DNA of 64,000 bases from Symsagittifera roscoffensis (Eukaryota; Xenacoelomorpha; Acoela; Convolutidae). The translations under genes were made by a program, and so were the position numbers. The stretch covers positions 33,617,955-33,681,954 of the forward strand of contig NC_087070.1 of assembly GCF_963678635.1 (NCBI RefSeq). The letters are read 5' to 3'. The notes under the pieces are model-generated. The model did no database searches, was not told where the DNA came from, and saw only the letters and a program-made list of their open reading frames with translations. Below are positions 10,579 through 20,649 of this stretch, in pieces; position 1 is the stretch's first letter, and each line of letters begins with the position of its first letter.

Positions 10579-10763
10579 TACGAACAATTTTCAGTAGAAC
10601 CGATATTTTTTTATTGTTTGTAATTTTCATAACATTTTTATCATCCCTCATTTTGACCATCTGTAAATGTATAAAGAAAGCAATCCTCACATTTGCCCTA
10701 GCAACAATCCTTCTAATTCTTTTTTTGGAAGAATATTATAATAAACACAAAATTTCTCGCTAA
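10575..10763 (+). CDS. Second small hydrophobic protein, 62 residues
   Basis: The start overlaps the previous stop by 4 nt (ATGA). Residues about 11-30 and 36-52 are hydrophobic, separated by a short basic segment (CKCIKK), and the tail is basic. This suggests a two-pass membrane protein. No family is recognised. Nine bases after its stop a long ATG-less frame opens. Tight packing of two consecutive membrane ORFs favours a real gene pair over chance, but no homology supports it. Confidence 0.4.
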   Translation: MIRTIFSRTDIFLLFVIFITFLSSLILTICKCIKKAILTFALATILLILFLEEYYNKHKISR

Positions 10764-10771
10764 AGTAATAA

Positions 10772-11905
10772 TTCCAAAAACCATCAAAAATTGCTACCCA
10801 ACAGTCACAGAATCAGTCTTCACCGACATCATCCCAAGATAACCAAACACCACCTTCAACTACTCAAAATCCTCAAACATCTACACGAATTTCTTTTCAA
10901 GACAATCCATACACTTTTGAAGAACGACATACTCGTTTATCAGAACCACTAGAACCAGTTCAACGACAAGCACCTCTAAGCGAACCAACATATAACCTAT
11001 ACCCAACACTACCACAAGAACTAAGTAGAATAAAAAATTCTAGTCAAAACCAAAATACAGTCGAAATAAATAGACAAATTATACATCCTCGACGAAACAG
11101 AAATTTTCAAACTCCCCGAGTTCATTTTGATATACCTCAATCCCCATCACAAAACACTCCAGAAAACCCCATTGGTATATTACCAGAAACCCCTACGCTT
11201 CTTTCACAACGTAGCACCTCAAGCCTACCATCAGATTACTTAGGTTCAACACCAACATCTGAGCAAATACGTGAAAATCCCTTTAACCCCCCAAACCAGG
11301 CATCACGACTACCATATTCGACTACACATTCATTTACACAAGGTGAACCAAATTTAGTCAATGACCCCATAGATATTTCTACGGATACAACAACATCCTC
11401 ATCACTACCAGAAACATTATCACTACCATCAACACCATCAATAAGCCAGTTTTCACCACCACCTTTTAACTTAAATTTTCCAAATAATCTCGACGCCAGA
11501 TATCGAGAACAATCATCAATAAATATTCCTTTAAGACTAGATTGGAATACATTCACAGCACCTCCACCATTATTTGGACAACATCAAGAAAGTAACCGCC
11601 TTCATAACTGGGCACTTAATAGATTACAATATCGCCAAGATATTCACAACGATATCCGTGATCACAATATTCAAATACTCCAACAAAACAGTTTACAATT
11701 AAAGTTTGAAATCACAGTTAAGTTAAATAATATTACCCAACATCCCTACCCATTAAATCCACCTAACATAACAGCTCAATCACTACCACCACCGTTTATA
11801 ACTACTGAAGTAATATACAAATACGACAGATATACCAAAAACACAATTGGCTACATTACATTTTATAATCCATACTCAGGATTATCATACACATGTATAT
11901 TCTAA
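10772..11905 (+). CDS. ATG-less 377-residue ORF, unknown protein
   Basis: The frame is open from just after two stops (10766-10771) to the TAA at 11903-11905, yet has no ATG in frame and only one ATG in any + frame over about 1.1 kb (near 11361). The N-terminal 230 or so residues are rich in P, S, T, Q and N and probably disordered. The last 120 look folded, with alternating polar and hydrophobic stretches. It overlaps the env-like ATG at 11893 by 13 nt. The open frame, amino-acid bias and overlap argue for a real protein. It would need non-AUG initiation or splicing onto an upstream start; weak AG acceptors lie at 10804, 10810 and 10816. The start given is the first codon of the open frame, not a proven start. 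No family is recognised. Confidence 0.6.
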   Translation, partial: FQKPSKIATQQSQNQSSPTSSQDNQTPPSTTQNPQTSTRISFQDNPYTFEERHTRLSEPLEPVQRQAPLSEPTYNLYPTLPQELSRIKNSSQNQNTVEINRQIIHPRRNRNFQTPRVHFDIPQSPSQNTPENPIGILPETPTLLSQRSTSSLPSDYLGSTPTSEQIRENPFNPPNQASRLPYSTTHSFTQGEPNLVNDPIDISTDTTTSSSLPETLSLPSTPSISQFSPPPFNLNFPNNLDARYREQSSINIPLRLDWNTFTAPPPLFGQHQESNRLHNWALNRLQYRQDIHNDIRDHNIQILQQNSLQLKFEITVKLNNITQHPYPLNPPNITAQSLPPPFITTEVIYKYDRYTKNTIGYITFYNPYSGLSYTCIF

Positions 11906-14511
11906 AATTATTAATTTTTTTCCAACTCCCTTTTCTAGTAATCTCAGATCAAAACATAAACCCTTCTCCTCGTACAGGACCACAAGATTTACTAGTAACA
12001 CATTACGATTGTGAAGAAAATGAACAAAAAACACTACATAAATATGCAATAAATCAAGTATCACAATGTGAAACAGAACCACAAGCTATAGAAACCACAG
12101 ATGTAATAGCGACACTCTATTCAAAAGCCCGAGCAACAACAGTTACAGGTTATAAATTCACAGCAACATTTTCCGAAAAGAAAGTACATTGTTCACAAGT
12201 CTCGAACGGAAACAAAAACCGACTTGACCATGAATCATTCTATCAAAGTAATATAGAACGTCTTTTACATCTCAATCCCGACGATTGTAAAAATGAATTA
12301 CTTAGACTAAACATCACACAAAATAAAAACTCCCAAAGAAAGTTAGTAAATTTTCAAGTTTTTCCAGACTCTGTACATCAATCACAACTTGAAAGACACC
12401 AAGGACATATAAAACTAGACGAAAAATACCCGTATAACGGCGCACACGGACGATTAACCTATGACCTACACGATAAACATTGGATACCACACATTGGTAT
12501 AAATGACCCATCAAACTGCAAAGCAGACACAAAAAATAAAGGATACCAAGAAATAATGTTTTTCGATTGGAAAATACAACTCGAAAAAATACAACTAACA
12601 CGAGATTTATCAGATAATACAATGATCTATCAAGGAATCCGATTACCTTGTAAAAATGATCAAGGTTATTGCGACCCTACAACGAGAACACAAGCAACAA
12701 TTGTTTGGTTCCCCGAAGATACATGTACAACATTTCAAGTAGCAAAAATACACGCTCGTATGATAAAATTTCACGAAAAATACTTTATACAATCAATTCC
12801 ATATGAACAAGTCCATCCATCACGAAAACTAAGTTCTAATTTTAGAAACATAGACAATATAGAAAACAAATTGACACGTTTTCAAATATATCAAGAAACA
12901 GAACTTGCATGTAAATACAGAAACCCACTTCACAGAACACAATACTCTGAAATATTAGTTGAATACGAAAAAGGATTCGACATGACCACTGGAAAAGTAA
13001 AAATCGACCCATATGCCACAGGTCATCCTCTAAACGAAGGAACATCCTATATACCAGTTAATTTTGAAAAAAGCAACGGACAACCTGGTGGACATCTAAA
13101 ACCCCATGACACCAGAAGCACACGCTTACAAGAATTATCACTAATGAATACTACATATTTCGGTAATATCCACTATGATATTCATTTAGATATGAAACTA
13201 GATTATACAATTAGCCGAATTTTTCAAGAAATGTCACTCTCCGAATTAGAAACACTACACCAACTATGCGAATTAGAACGAACACAAATATTACAATCAC
13301 TTGCACTAGCAGTATTAAAAATACCCTATGCAGGATACTTATTATCTGGAAATAGATCAAATTTTTTAGACTATGAAGGAAACATCTTATGGTTTTATAC
13401 TTGTACTAAAAAAGTATCACCACTATACGTTTTTGAAGATAAACGATGTTATAAAAGAATCCCTATCTTTTATAAGAATAAAGTACATTTCGTGGATACA
13501 CTTTCACGAAGAACCTATTTCTGGGATACCGCAGTCCCATGTGGATCAGAAAACAGCCACAATGTAGTACAACTAAACCCTGATGAAAATAAATATTATC
13601 TTCTCACTCCATATCCCACATTAATGCAATCACTCAAAAAATTTTCACCAGAAAGCATTCGCGCTATTGCTCGAAACCCAAATATAGACTTACAATCAAT
13701 AGGAATCTATTCAAAATCAGATATTCAACATCACATTAGAACACAACAATTCCAAGAATTATTAACACAAATGGACACTATACAAAGACAATCAATAGAC
13801 CAAAATTTACGCAAACTTGCAGAAACCGCAGGATTTGCCGATATCTACACGCAAGACTATAGCGGATATTTTAAAGACATTAAAGATTATATATATCTAA
13901 ACGGTGAAAAATACCGTCCCCAAGATATATCACCAATTAACATTTTTAGCTTTGTTACACTCAAAAATGAGATCCTCGATTTTCTAGGATGGCCCTACTA
14001 CATCTTAGAAAAATTGACTATTTTATACGCAATGTTTAACTTTATTGGATTTCTTTTCTCACTTTTAAAAGGAATCTACAACACATGTGCTATACACACA
14101 CAAGTAAACAGACAAGCAAGTGTAGCACGCATACTATTTGCAGGATTTTTTGGAATCTTTTCTACATCTATAAACAAAATTCTTTTAGACGCACAAATAA
14201 AAGAATATAACACAAAAATAACAACACGACAAAATACATACGACGAAGAACATAACAATGTAGACATAACGCCAACGGCACCACAATTACCAGCCCTACC
14301 AAATAACCATCCACTATCCCTAGTCCCACGAAATTTTCGAAACTTAGCCATCACACATAATCCAAATTTTCGACTCACCACATCACAAAGTCCCATTCAA
14401 CATATAATAACACACCAGTCACAAGATGATAATACTTATGAACAAATTATTGAACAACCCCATACCACCGCTTTTCAGTCTCAAAATAATCATTTTTTTA
14501 GCCCACGATGA
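11893..14511 (+). CDS. env: Envelope-like transmembrane glycoprotein, 872 residues
   Basis: Residues 1-18 form a signal peptide (hydrophobic core LKLLIFFQLPFLVIS). A long Cys-containing ectodomain follows, with a YDC motif near residue 50 and several N-glycosylation sequons (NIT, NTT, NRS). A hydrophobic segment at residues 708-727 (nt about 14014-14073) is followed by another at 747-760 (ILFAGFFGIFSTSI). A polar tail of about 110 residues follows, presumably inside the cell or virion. Position after pol, signal peptide and membrane anchor are those of a retroviral Env, which would mediate attachment and membrane fusion. I see no clear furin site or known fusion peptide, so the fusogen class is open. 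The YDC-type start loosely recalls class III-like glycoproteins of chuviruses, but this is a weak impression. The ORF is intact. Confidence 0.72.
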   Translation: MYILKLLIFFQLPFLVISDQNINPSPRTGPQDLLVTHYDCEENEQKTLHKYAINQVSQCETEPQAIETTDVIATLYSKARATTVTGYKFTATFSEKKVHCSQVSNGNKNRLDHESFYQSNIERLLHLNPDDCKNELLRLNITQNKNSQRKLVNFQVFPDSVHQSQLERHQGHIKLDEKYPYNGAHGRLTYDLHDKHWIPHIGINDPSNCKADTKNKGYQEIMFFDWKIQLEKIQLTRDLSDNTMIYQGIRLPCKNDQGYCDPTTRTQATIVWFPEDTCTTFQVAKIHARMIKFHEKYFIQSIPYEQVHPSRKLSSNFRNIDNIENKLTRFQIYQETELACKYRNPLHRTQYSEILVEYEKGFDMTTGKVKIDPYATGHPLNEGTSYIPVNFEKSNGQPGGHLKPHDTRSTRLQELSLMNTTYFGNIHYDIHLDMKLDYTISRIFQEMSLSELETLHQLCELERTQILQSLALAVLKIPYAGYLLSGNRSNFLDYEGNILWFYTCTKKVSPLYVFEDKRCYKRIPIFYKNKVHFVDTLSRRTYFWDTAVPCGSENSHNVVQLNPDENKYYLLTPYPTLMQSLKKFSPESIRAIARNPNIDLQSIGIYSKSDIQHHIRTQQFQELLTQMDTIQRQSIDQNLRKLAETAGFADIYTQDYSGYFKDIKDYIYLNGEKYRPQDISPINIFSFVTLKNEILDFLGWPYYILEKLTILYAMFNFIGFLFSLLKGIYNTCAIHTQVNRQASVARILFAGFFGIFSTSINKILLDAQIKEYNTKITTRQNTYDEEHNNVDITPTAPQLPALPNNHPLSLVPRNFRNLAITHNPNFRLTTSQSPIQHIITHQSQDDNTYEQIIEQPHTTAFQSQNNHFFSPR

Positions 14512-16313
14512 GCCGCCAACTTGGATCACTACACCGATCAAATTCCCACCCAACCAATCTTACCTCTCCAATCCCAATAATACCACTTTTTGCTTTTCCG
14601 CCACCCGATTTTTCACCTAGTAATGTAACATCAGGCATGAATTCCGACACTAATTCACACATCTCAGTTTTATATTCCATCTCACAACTCAATAACCCAA
14701 ATATTGAAACCCCCGATGAATTTGCCGACTCAGAACCATCCCCATCCAATAATTTTAATAACTCTTCTAATTTTTCTCAACCCCCTTTTCAACCCATATT
14801 ATCCAATAACCCTGACCCAATCACTCCCACACCCTCTTATGCTTCCCAAGTTACCCCAACCTACTCCTCATACCATTCTGACCAATCATCTCATTCCCCA
14901 GACACCCCCCGAATCTCCCCAGAGCTAGATAATTTTATTACCCTTCAACAACAACCCTACCACCTTAATACCCCAACCATAAACCAAATCTCCTCCACAA
15001 TAAATTCATCCAACCCCCCTACCCCTACACCCTCTTCAAATTATACTGAATCATTAGCACCATCATCCACATCAACTGAATCTTCACTCAACACTAATAG
15101 AGCGTACCGCACTTTTAAAAGAAAGTTCCCCAACCATCCTTTCCCAGCAAAACCAGGAACAGCCCGTGAATACACCAACCACCCCAAGCATACTAACACA
15201 AAAGAATTTTTAGCCATCACCTTACCCTCATTCCCACAATACACCTTAAACACCCCCCACGACACTAACGAAACACGCAACTTTGTAGATGAATACGTTT
15301 TAATGCCCACTCTCTCTTGGACCTCATATTATCATTTTACTAATCCTCTTTGCTTACCTTTATCTAACACTCACATCGATATAGAGCGAAATACGGACAT
15401 GCTATATCGACTCACTACACCACTAACCGCTAGACAATTTACTTACGTTGGATATAAAAAATCACTAAAAACACACACTGCACCTAGAGCTAACGAATAT
15501 ACACTCGAATACTATGATCACAACATCATCAGAGCTAACCAAGATCAATTCTTAGACGACGATCGCTTCGCTAATCCACAAATTACCGAGAAATTTTTCA
15601 TCAAGACACCATATACATTCACACTATACATCTTCGACCGAAAGTTTGATCACATTATTTCAGAAGCACTAACAGACACACAAGCATACGAAAGTTTTAA
15701 AGAACGCTTCCAAATATTTTCACTAACCTTTCATTTCCTTGCACCACACGAAAGAGATTTACACTGCTCACACGATATTATGTTGCGCACTAAACAAGCC
15801 CACACATATAGTTATTACCGCTTCATCCAAAATCACTTTGACCTACACACACCCTCTAGACAACCACACCATCGTTTTCAATTCATTAATTCCAAATACA
15901 CTTCACCATTTTTCCTAAATTTCACATATTGTATTAAAGACACTAACCTCCATGGTATTCTTCGTAATTATGACCCCATAACCCAAATGTACATCTTCTG
16001 TCCCATCACCAAGACCTTCAACGCCGAAGAATCCCGACCCTTCCTTATCCCGCACGAGTTTGTACAACCTATAGAAATCCCAATTTTAGAATTCATCCAC
16101 AACACTAAATTCAACCACAAATTATATAATCTAATCCAAAACACACCTTATGAGTTTGCAGTTGGCACTGAAGAACTAACCACTATTAAGGCACTTCAAT
16201 TGCTTTGGCCACTGCTTCAGACTAAAAATATCATTCGCATCTTAGCTAAACTACTAACAACTTCAGAACTAATTCACGACATCTTCCCCCACGGTTTTTT
16301 CCCCGACGACTAA
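14508..16313 (+). CDS. Last ORF of the retroelement, 601 residues, unknown
   Basis: The start ATG overlaps the env-like stop by 4 nt (ATGA), implying coupled translation. Residues 1 to about 195 are rich in S, P, N and T and probably disordered. Residues about 205-601 look folded, with many aromatic and His residues. The C-terminus contains an amphipathic helical stretch followed by a short acidic end. There is no signal peptide, Cys-His finger or catalytic motif I can name. It could be a structural, RNA-binding or host-modulating accessory protein; nothing visible decides. Its third positions are richer in C than those of pol or env. A strong splice donor starts three bases after its stop. 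Confidence 0.65.
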   Translation: MSRQLGSLHRSNSHPTNLTSPIPIIPLFAFPPPDFSPSNVTSGMNSDTNSHISVLYSISQLNNPNIETPDEFADSEPSPSNNFNNSSNFSQPPFQPILSNNPDPITPTPSYASQVTPTYSSYHSDQSSHSPDTPRISPELDNFITLQQQPYHLNTPTINQISSTINSSNPPTPTPSSNYTESLAPSSTSTESSLNTNRAYRTFKRKFPNHPFPAKPGTAREYTNHPKHTNTKEFLAITLPSFPQYTLNTPHDTNETRNFVDEYVLMPTLSWTSYYHFTNPLCLPLSNTHIDIERNTDMLYRLTTPLTARQFTYVGYKKSLKTHTAPRANEYTLEYYDHNIIRANQDQFLDDDRFANPQITEKFFIKTPYTFTLYIFDRKFDHIISEALTDTQAYESFKERFQIFSLTFHFLAPHERDLHCSHDIMLRTKQAHTYSYYRFIQNHFDLHTPSRQPHHRFQFINSKYTSPFFLNFTYCIKDTNLHGILRNYDPITQMYIFCPITKTFNAEESRPFLIPHEFVQPIEIPILEFIHNTKFNHKLYNLIQNTPYEFAVGTEELTTIKALQLLWPLLQTKNIIRILAKLLTTSELIHDIFPHGFFPDD

Positions 16314-16316
16314 CAG

Positions 16317-16395
16317 GTAAGTATGAATTAAATGAATATTACTAACTAATTAAGATATTAAAAAACTCACCATACTTTATTCATGTTTTCTTTAG
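16317..16395 (+). other. 79-bp intron just after the last stop codon
   Basis: The 5' end reads CAG/GTAAGTATG, close to an ideal donor. TACTAAC at 16340-16346 is an ideal branch site, and the 3' end is TGTTTTCTTTAG at 16384-16395 after a pyrimidine tract. All three signals in the right order within 79 bp strongly suggest an intron in the transcribed strand. It lies in the 3' untranslated part of the retroelement. Confidence 0.7.
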
Positions 16396-18360
16396 ATTTT
16401 TAGCCTTCATCCGACGATCACCTACAAAAACCACAAAAGACAAATAAAAATCGCAAGTTTCATCAAACAGATTTCAAAAATTCTATTAATCTCTTACACT
16501 TATAAATTTATAAATTTAATACCAATGCAGTAACTTCATTTCTAAAATTCTCCCCACAAGCAGTAAATCTAATTATAATGAAAATTTGTAACTTAAAATT
16601 CCCCCATAACTAGCAGTAAATTTCCAAATTCTATGCAGTAAATTAATAAAATGCAAATGCAGTACTAACCTTTTGATATTCTCATTTATTCGCACAGAAA
16701 TTCTATCCACACTCGCACAGCTCGCCCACGAAGAATTGTTTAAAATAATGAATTTCAGTTTCAAGTTTTCACACTCAACAACTCTAACATATAATAACAT
16801 GTTTCAAACTTTCCTTTAACCCGGTTGGAAAGGAATCATATACTAAACAAAACTAACCAACGCAGCTTACTAAATACCACAAATCATAGAATAACAGCAT
16901 GACTAAGAAAAGGAAACCAACGGTACCCAAACCGGATTAACCCAGTTTAAAACTGGATAATTTATTCTTTTGAAGACTATTATAAAGTCTAAAAAAGAAA
17001 TAATAAAACACAAAAAAGTCGAAAGACAAACCCATACCACAAACAATTTGATTTTTGAAAAAAGGACACAACCAACAAAACATAAGTAAGACCACAACAA
17101 ACCCAACATAAAACGTTGTCACATAACAGGACCCCTCACAAAAACCGCATGAAATCATACTCCCACTCCTGGCCTAACCCACCAGGAAGGACGTCCTGAG
17201 CATGCTCTATAGCCGGCCTAACCCACCGTGCTACACCCACGCTTTGTGACCACACCTCTATTTTTAATAAGAGCTACTCAAGTGTGAGTAACTCTTCAAA
17301 ATAACCGAACTAAAACAAAAAGCTTTTGTGAAAACAACTAACTAAAATCATAATTAAAAAATATTAAACTAATAAATGTTTTATAAAATGTAAATTACAT
17401 TATGCAATACATAGATCAGAATACAACACCAAGGACGAACATCTAAAGACAAAACGACCCCACTACACTCGAGAGAGAATGACCAACCACAATCGATATG
17501 CCACTCACAATCACAACTCAAAGGATTTAGAGTACGACTTGACTTCGCAGAAAAGGACTTCATTGAACTAGACCAATGACCACCTCGATGTTCAAGTATA
17601 CGTACAGATCCGAGTAACCAGGCATCCCCTCCAGGCACAATCTCCACGCCATTCCCAAACTAGATCAGACACAAAAGAAGTTCTCCACGCAGAACAGAAA
17701 AACCTGACATAGCCAACCATTCTGAAATCAGATTTGAGTTTGTTGCGAAGACTTAGTCGTTGTCACTAGAAGACACAACGTCTTATGTCTCTAACTCCAG
17801 CTTCCTGGAACTTCTTTAACAAAAAGGAAACAGAAGAAATAAGATGTTCGCCAAACACCAACTTCCATCATCCATCCTTCGAATTGCAGAAGAACTATTC
17901 TAAAAAACTCTGTAAAACCCGGATGGGTGGAACCTGATCTAAACTACATTTTATGATTGGATAATTTAGATATTTTACCAATGTAAAGTATTTAATATTA
18001 ACCAATCATGATCCATCTAACTAACAACCCACTTATTTGTAAGTGCTGAAGTTACTTGTAATTTCAGCACCAGAGAGATTTGAATTTAACTTAGAAATTA
18101 GTTGGACTCTCCCGAGCACTTCAGCAGCCGCAATAAACCAGTATACCCTAGATCTATTGAGCCTAGCAGAGACTAGTTAAACAACCTGAGACTAGATAGT
18201 ATAAGAGTAAGATTAGGATCGGTATTAGACTAAGAAGTTGCACGAATCTATCCGGCCGAAAATAAGATAGCGTGACGAGCAGACGGTGTACCCTATCCGA
18301 AATTACTCTATGAGTTACACATCGGTCCTAACTCAATTACTTCATTTAATACCTGAATTA
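16396..18360 (+). other. 3' noncoding part of the retroelement (3' LTR probably within)
   Basis: No supported ORF. Several hairpins are present: 16947-16964 (CCAGTTT/AAACTGG), 17165-17195 (CCTGG/CCAGG with loop CTAACCCA) and 17269-17296. The piece CTAACCCA occurs twice near 17175 and 17220, and AACCC also in neighbouring stems, echoing CCAACCC in the 5' leader. A strong hairpin at 18043-18070 precedes AATAAA at 18132. The end of the element could not be fixed, because no matching 5' LTR is in the window. Confidence 0.45.
18043..18137 (+). terminator. Strong hairpin followed by AATAAA polyadenylation signal
   Basis: GTGCTGAA (18043-18050) pairs with TTCAGCAC (18063-18070). The bases between also pair, leaving a loop of about two bases, so the stem is about 13 bp with one G-U. 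AATAAA lies at 18132-18137. Together they are a plausible RNA 3'-end region for the retroelement, probably inside its 3' LTR. Confidence 0.45.
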
Positions 18361-20019
18361 GGATTACTTTTCGCTCACATTTTCATTAACTTGACCATTT
18401 GTTTCCTCACTTTCAACATATTTGAACTTTAGTTTGTGCGCATATCCAATGTAGATATAGAATGATGTATAACCTTCAATTTCAAGAAAAATTATGTTTT
18501 GTGAAACTTCATTTTTTCAGCATAATTAGACCACATCAGCAAAAAATTCACACGGGTTAAAAGGATATAAATTGGAAACAGGCGAGCAAAATGTTTTGAA
18601 TGGTCAGATTAAAGCAGGCCACTTCCAAGTGTTTTCGTGAAACCGTTTTCTAAATAAATGATTTATTAACAAATCTAGTTTTTTCTACATTAGACTTAAA
18701 AGCGAACAGGAGATGTGTCACTTTTGTTGAAGCTTTTCGTAGTTTTTTTAATATTTGAGTTTTTGGTTGATTTTTCTGGCCTTCAAAAAAACTGCAGGTT
18801 ACCGATGAAATGTGTCAATCAGTTGATGATCTTTCAAGCTGAAAACAAAACGGAGTTCTTAAAAACTGGTGAAAAAACTCACATAGATAAATTGGTATAA
18901 ATTTCTACTGTTGATTTGAGTAAAAATTACATAAGTGCTAATAATTGTTGAAAAATGAAAACAACAATAAAAAACTATTAAATGGCAGTGTTAATATTGT
19001 TTGGATAAACTAAATCAATATTTGTTTAGTAATGGTAAAGCATTTTTTTAAAGTCTGGAGCTGCTTTGTACCACAAAATAACTAAAAATTTCCTAAATTT
19101 GTCTGTTCAAACTCTCCGTTAGCTTGCTTCCTTAAATACATTTAAATAAAAATGGATTGAGAGCCTATTTTATATCTGAAAAATAGCAATTTGATGAGAG
19201 AGTAGAGTTTATAATTTAGAACATCTCAAAATTCATATTGAGTTATTTTGTGATAGGTAATATTTAATGAATTGATGAAAACGAATTTTTGTCATTTTCC
19301 TACCTATAAATAGAAAAGTTTGATTCAAATTGTGGAGCTCCAAGTTAAGTTATAGATTCAAATAAATTTATACAGTCCAGAACACACTTAAGAGGCGACA
19401 GATAATTTTATTACAAGCCAAGCATGCGTTAGTTTGCATCTTTAGATGGAGTATAAATTTTCCACTGAGAGCACATTTTTGTTGTAAAAAGTAGAAAATT
19501 GATGCAGAGTCAAATTTATCATCCAAAATTGCGCAAAACGCTTATTTTAAAAATTCAAATTGTATTTTTTTGAATGCACTATTTTCTTTTTACATGAAAA
19601 CCTCCGATTTAAAAACCTAACGCGCAAACTAAAATCAAGAAAAAAAATAATAATTATCAGAGGCGGATTTGGAGGAGTGTTCAGTTTGGAGGAGAGAGGG
19701 GTGCTTTACGCTTTTTTATCAGAAAATTAGCTCTCTCTCAAAAAATTAGAAAAATAAAAAAATTTTCTTTGTAAATCTATCTTCACAGATATTTTTATTG
19801 AAGCATCAGTCGTTTTTCATCGTGGAGATAATTTTTATTCACCATCGCCGCAGTTTTCAATTTTTTTCACAAAACTGAACTCATCATGGACAAAAGCGCA
19901 AGACTCCAACGGCAAACATCGAAAAGAACGACTACCAACCAAATTTCGAATCATCAACGATTGGTTCCCTTTTTTGGCTAGTAGAAATGTTTTCCCATTT
20001 CACCATAGCGTTGGTATGT
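18361..20019. other. Noncoding, AT-rich DNA between two retroelements
   Basis: No ORF, tandem repeat or inverted repeat that I can support. The right part may be the remote 3' end of the BEL/Pao relic, because its frame fades near 19,930, but no integrase motif is visible. Confidence 0.4.
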
Positions 20020-20111
20020 AGAATTGCACTGCCGACTTTTAGTGTTGTAGTTCTCTCCTTATCTGTAGTTGTGAAAACCAGTTGAATAACTGCATCGTCC
20101 TGTAGTTTTGG

Positions 20112-20330
20112 TTAAGGCCAATCAGTTTCTGGTAAGAAAAAAAATTCTGATGGTTGCAACCAAAGTTGTTCCACGTCCTGAAGCGGGATGCCTCTTGTAG
20201 CGTGATCGGCCGGGTTCATTTTACTGGGTATCTGATGCCACTGTTGGGCTTCAGAAACTGACAGAATTTCGTTAATTCTGTTCCCACAGTAGGATTTCTT
20301 TTTTTCCTGACTGTTGATCATGCAAGTACC
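20112..20330 (-). pseudogene. BEL/Pao RNase H to integrase linker fragment
   Basis: The minus-strand translation contains WHQIPSKMNPADHATRG followed by W..PSEFF. This is the signature found between RNase H and integrase of BEL/Pao polyproteins (NPAD.ATRG, then W..GP.FL). The frame stops right after, and continues only in pieces towards 20,020. Confidence 0.75.
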
Positions 20331-20649
20331 GTCGCACTATCCGTCCTGAAATGATTGGCGTTGAAATATAGTCGAGGTTCTTTGGTTGTAAATTTGCAAA
20401 AACATGCACCAATTACTCCAGCTTGCAATTCGTGCTTGGGTATGCTTTCTTGGTTAAGTGATGCGACCTAGGTTCTTCCAATCAAAATTGATGATTGTTT
20501 ATGGTCTTGGTTCGAAATACGGATGTACATGCAAGCTGCCATGGTGCACTGAGAAGCATCGGTGAAAAGATGTAGTTGTATATCGCTGTGTCTGTCTTTT
20601 GGGCCTATAAATCTCTGTATTTTCGCAATTCTAACTTGACGGGTCCATT

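Noticed and set aside
17381-17647. 88-residue minus-strand ORF in the 3' noncoding part
   Set aside because: No homology or context support; opposite to the element's transcription.
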